Shown in pieces: positions 18,182 through 26,314 of a DNA stretch of 31,373 bases (position 1 is the stretch's first letter; each line of letters starts with the position of its first letter). The stretch comes from an uncultured Bacteroidales bacterium (GTDB lineage Bacteria; Bacteroidota; Bacteroidia; Bacteroidales; UBA932): contig CALCEJ010000001.1 of NCBI GenBank assembly GCA_937900465.1, positions 1-31,373 of the forward strand. Reading direction: 5' to 3'. The notes under the pieces were generated by a model. That model ran no database searches, was not told the origin of the DNA, and saw only the letters and a program-made list of their open reading frames with translations. Both the position numbers and the translations under genes were made by a program.

Positions 18182-21100
18182 ATGAAAACCGGGAAAAAGC
18201 ATCTCATCCTTCTGACCCTTTCGCTGCTCCTTGGCGGAGTGAGCGCCTGGGCCCAGAACGTGAGGGGACGCGTCACTGACACCTCCGGGGAGCCAATCCC
18301 CGGAGCGTCGGTGCTCGTCTCCGGCACGAGGAACGGTGTAATTACTGATGCCGGAGGAAACTACACGATCGCGGCTAAAGCGGGCGACGTACTGGAATTC
18401 TCCTGCATCGGAATGAAAACCGAATCCGTAAAGGTAGGTAACCGTTCCACCCTCAACATAGTTCTCGAGGACGACACGTCAATACTTGACGAAGCCGTTG
18501 TCGTCGGCTACGGAACACAGAAACGTGAGAGTATCACCGGTGCTGTCTCGCAGGTCGCCGGCGACAAACTCGCCAAAGCCCCTGCCCAGACAGTCACCAA
18601 TATGATGGGCGGTGTTATTCCGGGCGTCATTTCCTATCAGGCATCCGGCGTCCCAGGAGGCGACGGCTCAACCCTCCTTATCCGAGGCAGCGGCGTCAAG
18701 GCCATCGTCGACGGCGTGGAGCGGAGCATCACTGACCTGGACCCCAACGAAATCGAGTCCATATCGGTCCTGAAGGACGCCTCCGCAGCCGCGATCTACG
18801 GATTCGACTCCGGAGCAGTTATGATCATCACGACAAAGCGCGGTGACAACAAGCCTGCAAGGATTAATTACAAGGGCTCATACACCATCTCCAGCAATGC
18901 GATGAACCTCGAACTGCTCGACGGTCCCGGATTCGCCTACTACTACAACCTCGCCCGTACGATGGACGGTGACGATCCCGTGTTTACGCAGGAACAGGTT
19001 AACGCAATGCTCAACGACGACGACACCGACGGATGGGGCAACACCAACTGGTACAAGGAAGTGTTCGGACGCGGTGTTACCCACAACCACAGCGTTTCCG
19101 TAACCGGCGGTACTGACAGGATCAACTACTTCGCGACCATCGGCTATTACGACCAGGAAGGTAACGTCCGCGGTTATTCCCACTCCAGGATAAACCTCCG
19201 CTCCAACATTGAGGCGAAGGTCGGAGAGAACGTTACCCTGAACGTCGGTCTCGCAGGCCGTTTCACGACGACGAAACGTTCCGGACTTACAGCGGACCCC
19301 GATGCCTCCAACCACATCGGAATTATGCTTATGAGGGTCCATCCGTACGTACCCAAAAACTATCAGGGCTATATGACCGGAACCTACACCGGTTCCGAGA
19401 TCAACAACGTTGAAGGCTATCTGAACGGCTCCGGAGGATACGGAAACAGCTACGGCAACGTATTCCAGGGCAATGCATCCCTTCGCTACGACGCTCCGTT
19501 CCTTAAGGGCCTGTCCGCCAAGGCGATGGTTGCCTATGACGTCAGCAACTCCTTCTACAAGAACGTTGCAAAGCCCTTCCAGGTTATGGCGGCTACGCTC
19601 CCGACCAGTATCGAACAGTCTACCGGTCCGCTTCTGGGGATATCCTACAACCTTGTCCAGGGTTATAAGTGGCTCTCCCAGCAGACCACGACTTCCGGAT
19701 ACGGACTCACGGACAATCTCCTCACAAACTTCAACCTGGAGTACAACAACACATTCGGCCTCCACGAAATCGGCGCTCTCGCCCTTATGGAAATGAGGCA
19801 TCAGGAATACAGGAGCGTCTCCGGCTCCGGTGTCGCCTTCGACATTCCGGACCTCGACGACATCTCCTTCGCAACGGACAAGACCAACAGTCTCCCCTAC
19901 GGCAGCAGCAGCCACTACAAGTCGATGGGCTTTGCCTACCGTGTGTCCTATTCCTACGACAACCGCTATCTGGCGGAACTTTCCGGACGTTACGACGGTC
20001 TGTATACGTTCTACGGCAGCACGCATCCCTGGGGATTCTTCCCCGCAGGTTCCATCGGCTGGAGAATCGACCGTGAACCCTGGTTCAACGTTCCCTGGAT
20101 CAATCACCTGAAACTCCGTTACGGAACCGGTATCCAGGGTTCCTCCTCCGGAGTCACCGCGTACACGTACGCTGACCTGTTCAACCTGATCTCCGGAGCC
20201 GCCGTCATCGGCGGACAGACAGTTTCCGCCCTCACGACAGACGTCCCCGGCGATCCTGACCTTACCTGGTCCAAGACCTGGTCCAACAACATCGGACTGG
20301 ACCTGAATATGTTCCAGAACCGCCTCCGCTTCGAGGGTGACATCTTCTACAAGTACCTGTACGACCTCGTCGGTTCAAACAGCGGTTCCTACCCTGCCTC
20401 CTGGGGCGGTCGCTATCCCGCATACGTCAACTCCAACAAGCAGGATCACAAGGGATTCGACTTCCTCCTGTCCTGGCGTGACCGAAAGAGCGATTTCTCC
20501 TACGGAATCGAAGTCGTCGGTTCCCACACCTACCGCCGCTGGCTCTACTACGGCGGAGATGCCGCTAACTGGCCTGACTACTGGAAGGCTACCGGAAAGG
20601 AAGTGGGCGCAGTCATTGGATTCGTCGCTCTCGGGCTGTTCCAGAGCGAGGAAGAAATCGCTAACTCCCCTACCATTGAAGGCACCCAGGCAAAGGTGGG
20701 TGACATCAAGTACCTCGACCGTAACGGCGACGGAAAGATCACCTACTCCCAGGATATGGGCTACGTGGGCGCTTCCGTCTATCCCAAGTACGAAGGCGGT
20801 CTGAACCTGGACTTCGGATGGAAGGGCTTCGACCTTACGATGCGATGGACATACGCATTCGGCCGTGATGTCGCCCTCACCGGCGTTTATACCTCCTCCG
20901 GCTCCGCCGGCATCCAGGATAACACCGCTTACACGAAGGCGTTCTACCACGGAGGAAACTCCCCGAGGTTCCTCGTTGAGAATATGTGGCGTCCGGACAA
21001 CACCGACGCCCGCTTCCCGAGGCTCGGCATCAATACAACCAACAACAACGCATACTCATCAACCTGGTGGTATGAAAACGGAAACTACCTGAGGCTCAAG

Positions 21101-21304
21101 AACTTCCAGTTCGGATATTCCATCCCCTCAAGAATCCTCCGCAAGGCCGGACTCTCCACCTGCAGGGTTTATATCGAAGGAACGAACCTCGTTACCCTGA
21201 GCCGTCTTACCAAGTACAACATCGACCCGGAGATGCCTTCCGTGAACAACGGATACTATCCCCAGCAGATGCTGACCGGTTTCGGTATTGATGTATCATT
21301 CTAA
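18182..21304 (+). CDS. SusC-like TonB-dependent outer-membrane receptor (second pair)
   Basis: 1040 residues, starting 3 nt after the preceding gene. Signal peptide ends at AWA-Q25 or so. Carboxypeptidase-regulatory-like domain (VRGRVTDTSGEPIPGASVLV, about 26-100), TonB-box-like DEAVVVGYGTQKRESITG near residue 105, then the plug with IESISVLKDASAAAIYG, and a barrel ending in GFGIDVSF. The plug differs from the family norm: the segment before IVDGVERS is short (LLIRGSGVKA), and IYGFDSGAVMIITTKRG replaces the usual ARAANGV-type stretch. It pairs with the SusD 14 nt downstream. Divergence from the first SusC suggests a second substrate or a different oligosaccharide of the same glycan. Confidence 0.95.
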   Translation: MKTGKKHLILLTLSLLLGGVSAWAQNVRGRVTDTSGEPIPGASVLVSGTRNGVITDAGGNYTIAAKAGDVLEFSCIGMKTESVKVGNRSTLNIVLEDDTSILDEAVVVGYGTQKRESITGAVSQVAGDKLAKAPAQTVTNMMGGVIPGVISYQASGVPGGDGSTLLIRGSGVKAIVDGVERSITDLDPNEIESISVLKDASAAAIYGFDSGAVMIITTKRGDNKPARINYKGSYTISSNAMNLELLDGPGFAYYYNLARTMDGDDPVFTQEQVNAMLNDDDTDGWGNTNWYKEVFGRGVTHNHSVSVTGGTDRINYFATIGYYDQEGNVRGYSHSRINLRSNIEAKVGENVTLNVGLAGRFTTTKRSGLTADPDASNHIGIMLMRVHPYVPKNYQGYMTGTYTGSEINNVEGYLNGSGGYGNSYGNVFQGNASLRYDAPFLKGLSAKAMVAYDVSNSFYKNVAKPFQVMAATLPTSIEQSTGPLLGISYNLVQGYKWLSQQTTTSGYGLTDNLLTNFNLEYNNTFGLHEIGALALMEMRHQEYRSVSGSGVAFDIPDLDDISFATDKTNSLPYGSSSHYKSMGFAYRVSYSYDNRYLAELSGRYDGLYTFYGSTHPWGFFPAGSIGWRIDREPWFNVPWINHLKLRYGTGIQGSSSGVTAYTYADLFNLISGAAVIGGQTVSALTTDVPGDPDLTWSKTWSNNIGLDLNMFQNRLRFEGDIFYKYLYDLVGSNSGSYPASWGGRYPAYVNSNKQDHKGFDFLLSWRDRKSDFSYGIEVVGSHTYRRWLYYGGDAANWPDYWKATGKEVGAVIGFVALGLFQSEEEIANSPTIEGTQAKVGDIKYLDRNGDGKITYSQDMGYVGASVYPKYEGGLNLDFGWKGFDLTMRWTYAFGRDVALTGVYTSSGSAGIQDNTAYTKAFYHGGNSPRFLVENMWRPDNTDARFPRLGINTTNNNAYSSTWWYENGNYLRLKNFQFGYSIPSRILRKAGLSTCRVYIEGTNLVTLSRLTKYNIDPEMPSVNNGYYPQQMLTGFGIDVSF

Positions 21305-21305
21305 A

Positions 21306-21311
21306 AAGGAG
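21306..21311 (+). promoter_or_regulatory. Shine-Dalgarno before the second susD
   Basis: AAGGAG lies 7 nt before the ATG at 21319, mirroring the site ahead of the first susD. Confidence 0.5.
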
Positions 21312-21318
21312 AAAGGTT

Positions 21319-22995
21319 ATGAAACACAGATTTATACTCATCCTTGCCATTGCGGCGCTTTCCACCGCCGCCTGCACGGAGTATCTTGAGACCACTCCTA
21401 CCACAAAGGTTTCCGATATTATGACCTGGAGCGACCAGCAGTATACTGACCTGTACATCAACAGCTTCTACACGTACATCGCAGAATACGGCCAGTTCGG
21501 TTCCCTCCAGTTCAGCAGCAATATGACCGAGGGCCTTACCAATACCCTCAAGTATGGTTCCCCTACCCCCGGTTCCCACTACGGAGACTCCAACAACTAC
21601 CTGTTCTATCCCGAAAGGATCACCAACCAGGGAAGCCTGCTGGACGTCTGGAGCGCGACCTACAACAGGATCCGCCGCGTGAACGAGTTCCTCGTATCGC
21701 TCGGGAAATACTCCAAGTACTCCGACGAGGTAAACACACGTTACGAGGCTCAGGCGCGTTTCTTCCGCGCTTTCCTCTATTTCCAGCTTGCGAAGCGTCA
21801 CTGCTACGGCGCTGACGGAGGAGTGGTCCTGTACGAGGACGTGAACTTCGTCAAGGACAAGGCCCACGCGACCGAAGCCGAGACCTGGGATTTCATCTCC
21901 TCCGACCTCGATTTCGCGGCGGCGAACCTTCCTGCAAGATGGGACGCCGCAAATGACGGCCGTATCAACAAGTATATGGCCCTTGCGCTGAAATCCCGCG
22001 TGATGCTCTATGCTGAGCGCTGGGAGGATGCCAAAGCTGCGGCTGACAGCGTAATCATAAACGGCGGCTACGCGCTCGTCGATGATTATGCAAAATCCTG
22101 GAAGGGTGACAACTCCGAGTCCATCATCCAGTTCAAGTACTCCCTCGCGAACAAGCTCAGCCACGCGCACGAGATCTACCACGTTCCCTACGGGGACTTC
22201 ACCCGCGTGGGCGAGGCTGAAATCGGCGGTACCGCAACTCCTACCCAGGAGATGGTTGAAATGTACGAGGACAAGGACGGAAACACTGTGGACTGGAGCA
22301 CCTGGCATTCCACATCTCCCGTATCTGCCCGTCCCCCTTACGACGATCTTGAGCCCCGTTTCCAGGCGACAGTCCTCTATAACGGAGCAGAGTGGAAGGG
22401 AGGCGTAATGGAGTGCACTCCTACCGGAAACTACGGAAGGTATATGAAGTACAGGGCTGACGGCTATCCCAACGGACGGACCGTCACCGGATACTATCTC
22501 AAGAAGTTCCTCCAGACAACCACCGATGAGGAGTTCGACTCTATGATAATCTCGAACGGAAAGAGAGGCGATGCAACCTGGGTGGAACTCCGTCTTGCTG
22601 AGGTTTACCTCAACAGGGCCGAGGCCCTTTACCATACCGGAGGAGACGCCCTTGCGGACGTCAATGCAGTACGTGCCCGCGTCGGGCTTCCTGCAAAGAC
22701 CTCCGTCTCCGGAGACGCCCTATTCGACCTTATCCGCAGGGAAAGGACCATAGAGCTGTCCTACGAGGGACATCTCTGGTGGGATATGAGGCGTTGGAAA
22801 CTCGCGGCTACCGAATACAACAACTACCGTTGCCACGGTATCAAGCCGGAAGGCTCTCCCGGAAGCTACACCTTCGAGTATGTCGAAGTGGACGACGAGG
22901 ACCGCAAGTTCCCCGCAAGGCTCTATGTCCTCCCCATCCCCACTTCGGAGACCAACAACAATTCCGCTATCAAACAATATCAAGCCTGGTTGTAA
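21319..22995 (+). CDS. SusD/RagB-like surface glycan-binding lipoprotein (second pair)
   Basis: 558 residues, a usual SusD length. Lipobox ends at Cys19 (STAAC), then TEYLETTPTTKVSD, the standard SusD opening. Other landmarks are RYEAQARFFRAFLYFQLAKR (TPR region), ELRLAEVYLNRAEALYH, FDLIRRERTIELSYEGHLWW and the closing YVLPIPTSETNNNSAIKQ. Its partner is the SusC directly upstream. It differs clearly in length and sequence from the first SusD, so the pairs are not a recent duplication. Confidence 0.95.
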   Translation: MKHRFILILAIAALSTAACTEYLETTPTTKVSDIMTWSDQQYTDLYINSFYTYIAEYGQFGSLQFSSNMTEGLTNTLKYGSPTPGSHYGDSNNYLFYPERITNQGSLLDVWSATYNRIRRVNEFLVSLGKYSKYSDEVNTRYEAQARFFRAFLYFQLAKRHCYGADGGVVLYEDVNFVKDKAHATEAETWDFISSDLDFAAANLPARWDAANDGRINKYMALALKSRVMLYAERWEDAKAAADSVIINGGYALVDDYAKSWKGDNSESIIQFKYSLANKLSHAHEIYHVPYGDFTRVGEAEIGGTATPTQEMVEMYEDKDGNTVDWSTWHSTSPVSARPPYDDLEPRFQATVLYNGAEWKGGVMECTPTGNYGRYMKYRADGYPNGRTVTGYYLKKFLQTTTDEEFDSMIISNGKRGDATWVELRLAEVYLNRAEALYHTGGDALADVNAVRARVGLPAKTSVSGDALFDLIRRERTIELSYEGHLWWDMRRWKLAATEYNNYRCHGIKPEGSPGSYTFEYVEVDDEDRKFPARLYVLPIPTSETNNNSAIKQYQAWL

Positions 22996-23007
22996 TACAT
23001 TATGGAA

Positions 23008-24828
23008 ATGAGAAAACTGATATATCCTGTCCTTGCTGCAGCAGCGGCGCTGATCGTCGCCTGCACGCCGGAATATCCGGCACCTAAGGAAGAGGGAGAG
23101 ACCGAGACTCCTCTTACCAGCGTTACGGCCTATGTGTCCCTGAACGGTTACAACGACCTCGAATTCGTGGGATACCCCGACGAGAACAACCGGGTGGAGA
23201 TTCTCTTCCCCTATTATTACCCCGAGGAGTCCGACGATGAGGTTATGCTTCTGGCCCTCACTGACGTAAAGGTCATCGCTAACCTTGCGAACAACGTAAT
23301 CCTGCTGGACAAGATCTCAAGGCTGGACCTCACGAAGGAGAACAAAGTCCGCCTCGTGGACCAGACCAAGAAAGAACTCCTCTACACGATCACCGGAAGG
23401 ATTGCAAAGAGCAGCGCGACGGAAATCTCCGACGTCAAGCTTTCCATAAAGATTGACGAAGAGACGACCGTGAACTACTCCTGCGTCATAAAGGGCGACG
23501 AAATCATCATCCCCAGCGAGGATGAGCTCGGGCCCGGGAAGCTGACCTTCCGCCTGTCCCCCCACGCGACCCTTTATATGGGTAACAAGAAGATCAATTC
23601 CGGAGACACCGTAAACCTCAACGAGCCGGTCCAGTTCAGGATCGTCGCTGACGACGGTACCGAAAGGATATGCTCCGTCCACAAAGGCGCTCCTGAAAAG
23701 CTCGATATGGGCATCAACACCTCCGAGAACTGGATCAAGTACCTGTTCTCGAAAAAGCTCAAAGATGATGTGGGTATCGGCGTCGACAACCTTACGACAT
23801 CCCTTGCCGTGAGCGGAGACTATCTCCTTATCAACACCCGCGGCGAGGACATCGTGGTCCTTGACAGGTTCACCGGCGCAAAGGTGAAGACCATAGCGCT
23901 TCCCGCCGAGTGCAAGGGCAACCTACGCAATTTCTGCATCACCAACGATGACGAAGGACACATCTTCATATGCAACTACGTGATGTGGACATACGGAGAT
24001 CCCGAAGCCGGTACCGAAGGCCACTGGACTGACCTCGGAGTACTGAAGATATGGAAGATGGACAACGTTGATTCCGCCCCCGTGGAATACATCTCCTGGC
24101 CCATCTCCGACGAGAACTACTCTCTCGTGTTCGGCCGCAGGATATCCGTGAGGGGTTCCGTTTCCGGCGATGCCATAATCACCATCCCCTGCAACACCTA
24201 TCCTTCCACCAGCAGCTTCTACCGCTGGACGGTCAGGGACGCCGCCGTGGATTCAACTCCCGAGTGGATTACGGTTAACGGCGGATACGGCTGGAACACC
24301 AACATCGACATAGCATACCTTACCCCGGATCCGGATTCTGACTTCATCACATTCGGTTATTCGGATACCGCAAGGTCTATGACCTGGTGGAACGGAAAGA
24401 CCTTCAATGCGAAGACCAGCCTGGAACTCGTGGACGTCAACTACGTCCCCAACGCCCTTGACATACTAGAGTTCAACGGAGTCAAGTACGTTGCCGCAAC
24501 CCAGCTGAACAGCTTCACCTGGGGCCGGTGCGACTTTGCCTGGCTCCTGAACGCAAACCTTGAGACAAACTTCACGGGTTCGCTGAACAACCAGGCTACG
24601 ATGGGTCTGTCCGCAGACTGCCCCGCAATCGAGTGGAGCGACATCACCGGTCAGTGGGGACCCCACGCGCTCGGGCTCAACTTCGACGGTTACGCTAACG
24701 CAAACCATCACGCCGATATCGTCCTCGCCGGTTCCGAGAGCGGATACTATATGTATTTATACTTTATGTTCTGCAACGGCTACGTCGTTGGCGTACAGTT
24801 CGACTGCATAGACCGTGGAGATGCTTAA
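23008..24828 (+). CDS. DUF5018-like lipoprotein with propeller-type C-terminus, probable glycan-binding protein
   Basis: 606 residues from ATG 23008 (MRKLIYP); ATG at 23002 adds only two residues and cannot be excluded. Lipobox ends at Cys19 (IVAC), followed by TPEYPAPKEEGE. The N-terminal half (about 30-225) is a set of Ig-like strands resembling DUF5018 proteins (SLNGYNDLEFVGYPDENN, TITGRIAKSSATEISDVKLS). The C-terminal part (about 235-606) shows propeller-like repeats (VSGDYLLINTRGEDIVVLD, RFTGAKVKTIALP), like the lipoproteins at 15566 and 26315. It directly follows the second SusCD and most likely binds the same glycan at the surface. No catalytic motif is recognisable. Confidence 0.65.
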   Translation: MRKLIYPVLAAAAALIVACTPEYPAPKEEGETETPLTSVTAYVSLNGYNDLEFVGYPDENNRVEILFPYYYPEESDDEVMLLALTDVKVIANLANNVILLDKISRLDLTKENKVRLVDQTKKELLYTITGRIAKSSATEISDVKLSIKIDEETTVNYSCVIKGDEIIIPSEDELGPGKLTFRLSPHATLYMGNKKINSGDTVNLNEPVQFRIVADDGTERICSVHKGAPEKLDMGINTSENWIKYLFSKKLKDDVGIGVDNLTTSLAVSGDYLLINTRGEDIVVLDRFTGAKVKTIALPAECKGNLRNFCITNDDEGHIFICNYVMWTYGDPEAGTEGHWTDLGVLKIWKMDNVDSAPVEYISWPISDENYSLVFGRRISVRGSVSGDAIITIPCNTYPSTSSFYRWTVRDAAVDSTPEWITVNGGYGWNTNIDIAYLTPDPDSDFITFGYSDTARSMTWWNGKTFNAKTSLELVDVNYVPNALDILEFNGVKYVAATQLNSFTWGRCDFAWLLNANLETNFTGSLNNQATMGLSADCPAIEWSDITGQWGPHALGLNFDGYANANHHADIVLAGSESGYYMYLYFMFCNGYVVGVQFDCIDRGDA

Positions 24829-24832
24829 GAGT

Positions 24833-26296
24833 ATGAAAAAGACAATCATATTAAAGGCCTTGGCGGCGCTTGCCGCCACAGGCCTCCTGTATGGATGCGG
24901 AGGCGGATCCGAGGACCATCTCGACGAGTATACCTTCCCCTCCTCCCCTGGACAGAATGGCAACACAGGCGACAATACCGGTGACAACACAGGCGACAAC
25001 ACCGGTGACAACACAGGCGATAACACCGGAGGCGGAGACGAGGTCAACAAGGTTCCCTGCTTCATCTGGATAGATGCAGCAGCGAACTCGAAGGATTTCT
25101 TCACTCACCGGGAGTACATCGAAAGGGACCTGAAACTTGCCGCAGATGCGGGTTTCACCCACATCGTCGTAGACGTGCGTCCCACTTCCGGAGATATCCT
25201 CTACAAGAGCACGCACTGCCAGGAAGTTGAATTCCTGGGCGCCTGGGCCTCCGGAGGCTACACCAAGTTCCCCTGGAACAAGGAGTTCGACTACCTGCAG
25301 GAATTCATCGACAAGGGACACGAGCTTGGACTGAAGGTCTACGCCGGGTTCAACACGATGGTCGCGGGAATCAACAACGCGTACCTCGGGAAAATGGGCG
25401 TATGCTTCAGGGATGCTGACCTTATGCAGGAAGTTACCCGGCTGAACACCGAAACGGGCATCAAGACCGTCGAGGATGCCGGAGGAAGCGAGTTCTTCTT
25501 CAATCCCGCCAGCAAGGTCGCGAAGAAATACATTATCAGTCTTCTTGAGGACCTCGCCGCCTACGGAAAGACCGGACTGGACGGCATTATGCTGGACCGC
25601 GGACGCTTCCTTGGCTACCAGTCGGACTTCTCCCCTTCAACCAGGGAAGAATTCGAAGAGTATGTAGGGGCCAAGGTCATCTGGCCGGATCAGGTTCTCC
25701 CCGCAGGATGGACCCACGGCGTTCCCAGCCCCGTTCCGAAGTACTATCTCAAGTGGAACGAATTCCGCGCAAAGACGATACACGATTTTATGACGGAGGC
25801 CCACGACGCCATCAAGGCTGTGGACAGCAACGTCGGATTCGGCGTATATGTCGGAGCCTGGTACGGATCCTACTATGACAACGGTGTAAACTGGGCCAGT
25901 CCAGCGTACAACACGAGGAGTTACTACCCCTCCTGGGCTACCGCAGAATACAAGGACTTCGGGTTCGCGGACCTGTGCGACGTCCTTCTCCTTGGAGCAT
26001 ATGCCGGAATCGGCAGTGTCTACGGCACTTCCGAATGGACGATGCAGGGATTCTGCAGCCTTGGAAAGAGCAAGACTTTGGGCGCCCCGAAGATCCTTGC
26101 CGGCGGGCCTGACGTAGGAAACTGGAGCACCGAAGGATTCACCAAGAGCCAGGAATACGAGGCCGTGAAGAATTCCGTAAAGGCTTGCGCCGATGCCTGC
26201 GGAGGATACTTCCTCTTCGATATGATACACCTTAAGATGGAACCCAAGAAATGGGAGTACGTCAAAAAGGGTATTGAACTTGCAAACCAAAAATAA
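24833..26296 (+). CDS. GHL10-like (DUF187-type) glycosidase lipoprotein
   Basis: 487 residues from ATG 24833, 4 nt after the previous stop; an ATG at 24815 overlaps the previous gene and precedes the signal peptide. Lipobox ends at Cys22 (LLYGC), followed by GGGSEDHLDE. A low-complexity linker of NTGD repeats (residues about 44-67) tethers the catalytic part. The barrel contains FIWIDAAANSKDFFTHREY, GFTHIVVDVRPTSGDILY, HELGLKVYAGFNTMV, GLDGIMLDRGRF (Asp255) and KILAGGPDVGNW. These fit the family-10-like glycosylhydrolases of Bacteroidetes, related to GHL10, which includes E. coli DigH, a peptidoglycan glycosidase. The true substrate is unknown. Surface location is likely, so it could make the first cut in the polymer before import. 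Confidence 0.8.
   Translation: MKKTIILKALAALAATGLLYGCGGGSEDHLDEYTFPSSPGQNGNTGDNTGDNTGDNTGDNTGDNTGGGDEVNKVPCFIWIDAAANSKDFFTHREYIERDLKLAADAGFTHIVVDVRPTSGDILYKSTHCQEVEFLGAWASGGYTKFPWNKEFDYLQEFIDKGHELGLKVYAGFNTMVAGINNAYLGKMGVCFRDADLMQEVTRLNTETGIKTVEDAGGSEFFFNPASKVAKKYIISLLEDLAAYGKTGLDGIMLDRGRFLGYQSDFSPSTREEFEEYVGAKVIWPDQVLPAGWTHGVPSPVPKYYLKWNEFRAKTIHDFMTEAHDAIKAVDSNVGFGVYVGAWYGSYYDNGVNWASPAYNTRSYYPSWATAEYKDFGFADLCDVLLLGAYAGIGSVYGTSEWTMQGFCSLGKSKTLGAPKILAGGPDVGNWSTEGFTKSQEYEAVKNSVKACADACGGYFLFDMIHLKMEPKKWEYVKKGIELANQK
24962..25033 (+). repeat. Six tandem 12-bp units encoding an Asn-Thr-Gly-Asp linker
   Basis: Six units of 12 bp give five NTGD and one NTGG. At DNA level the pattern alternates as a 24-bp unit, AACACAGGCGAC followed by AACACCGGTGAC, three times with two T substitutions. 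The unit length is a multiple of three, so copy-number changes would alter linker length without breaking the frame. Confidence 0.9.
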
Positions 26297-26314
26297 CCAC
26301 TAATCCCATTATTT

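Noticed and set aside
16445..20107. Long - strand frames of 391 and 409 codons opposite the beta-helix lipoprotein and second SusC
   Set aside because: Shadows of the sense genes; no start context, signal peptide or family motif.
24962..25033. CRISPR-like array
   Set aside because: The units are contiguous, 12-24 bp, without spacers, and encode a simple linker inside a gene.
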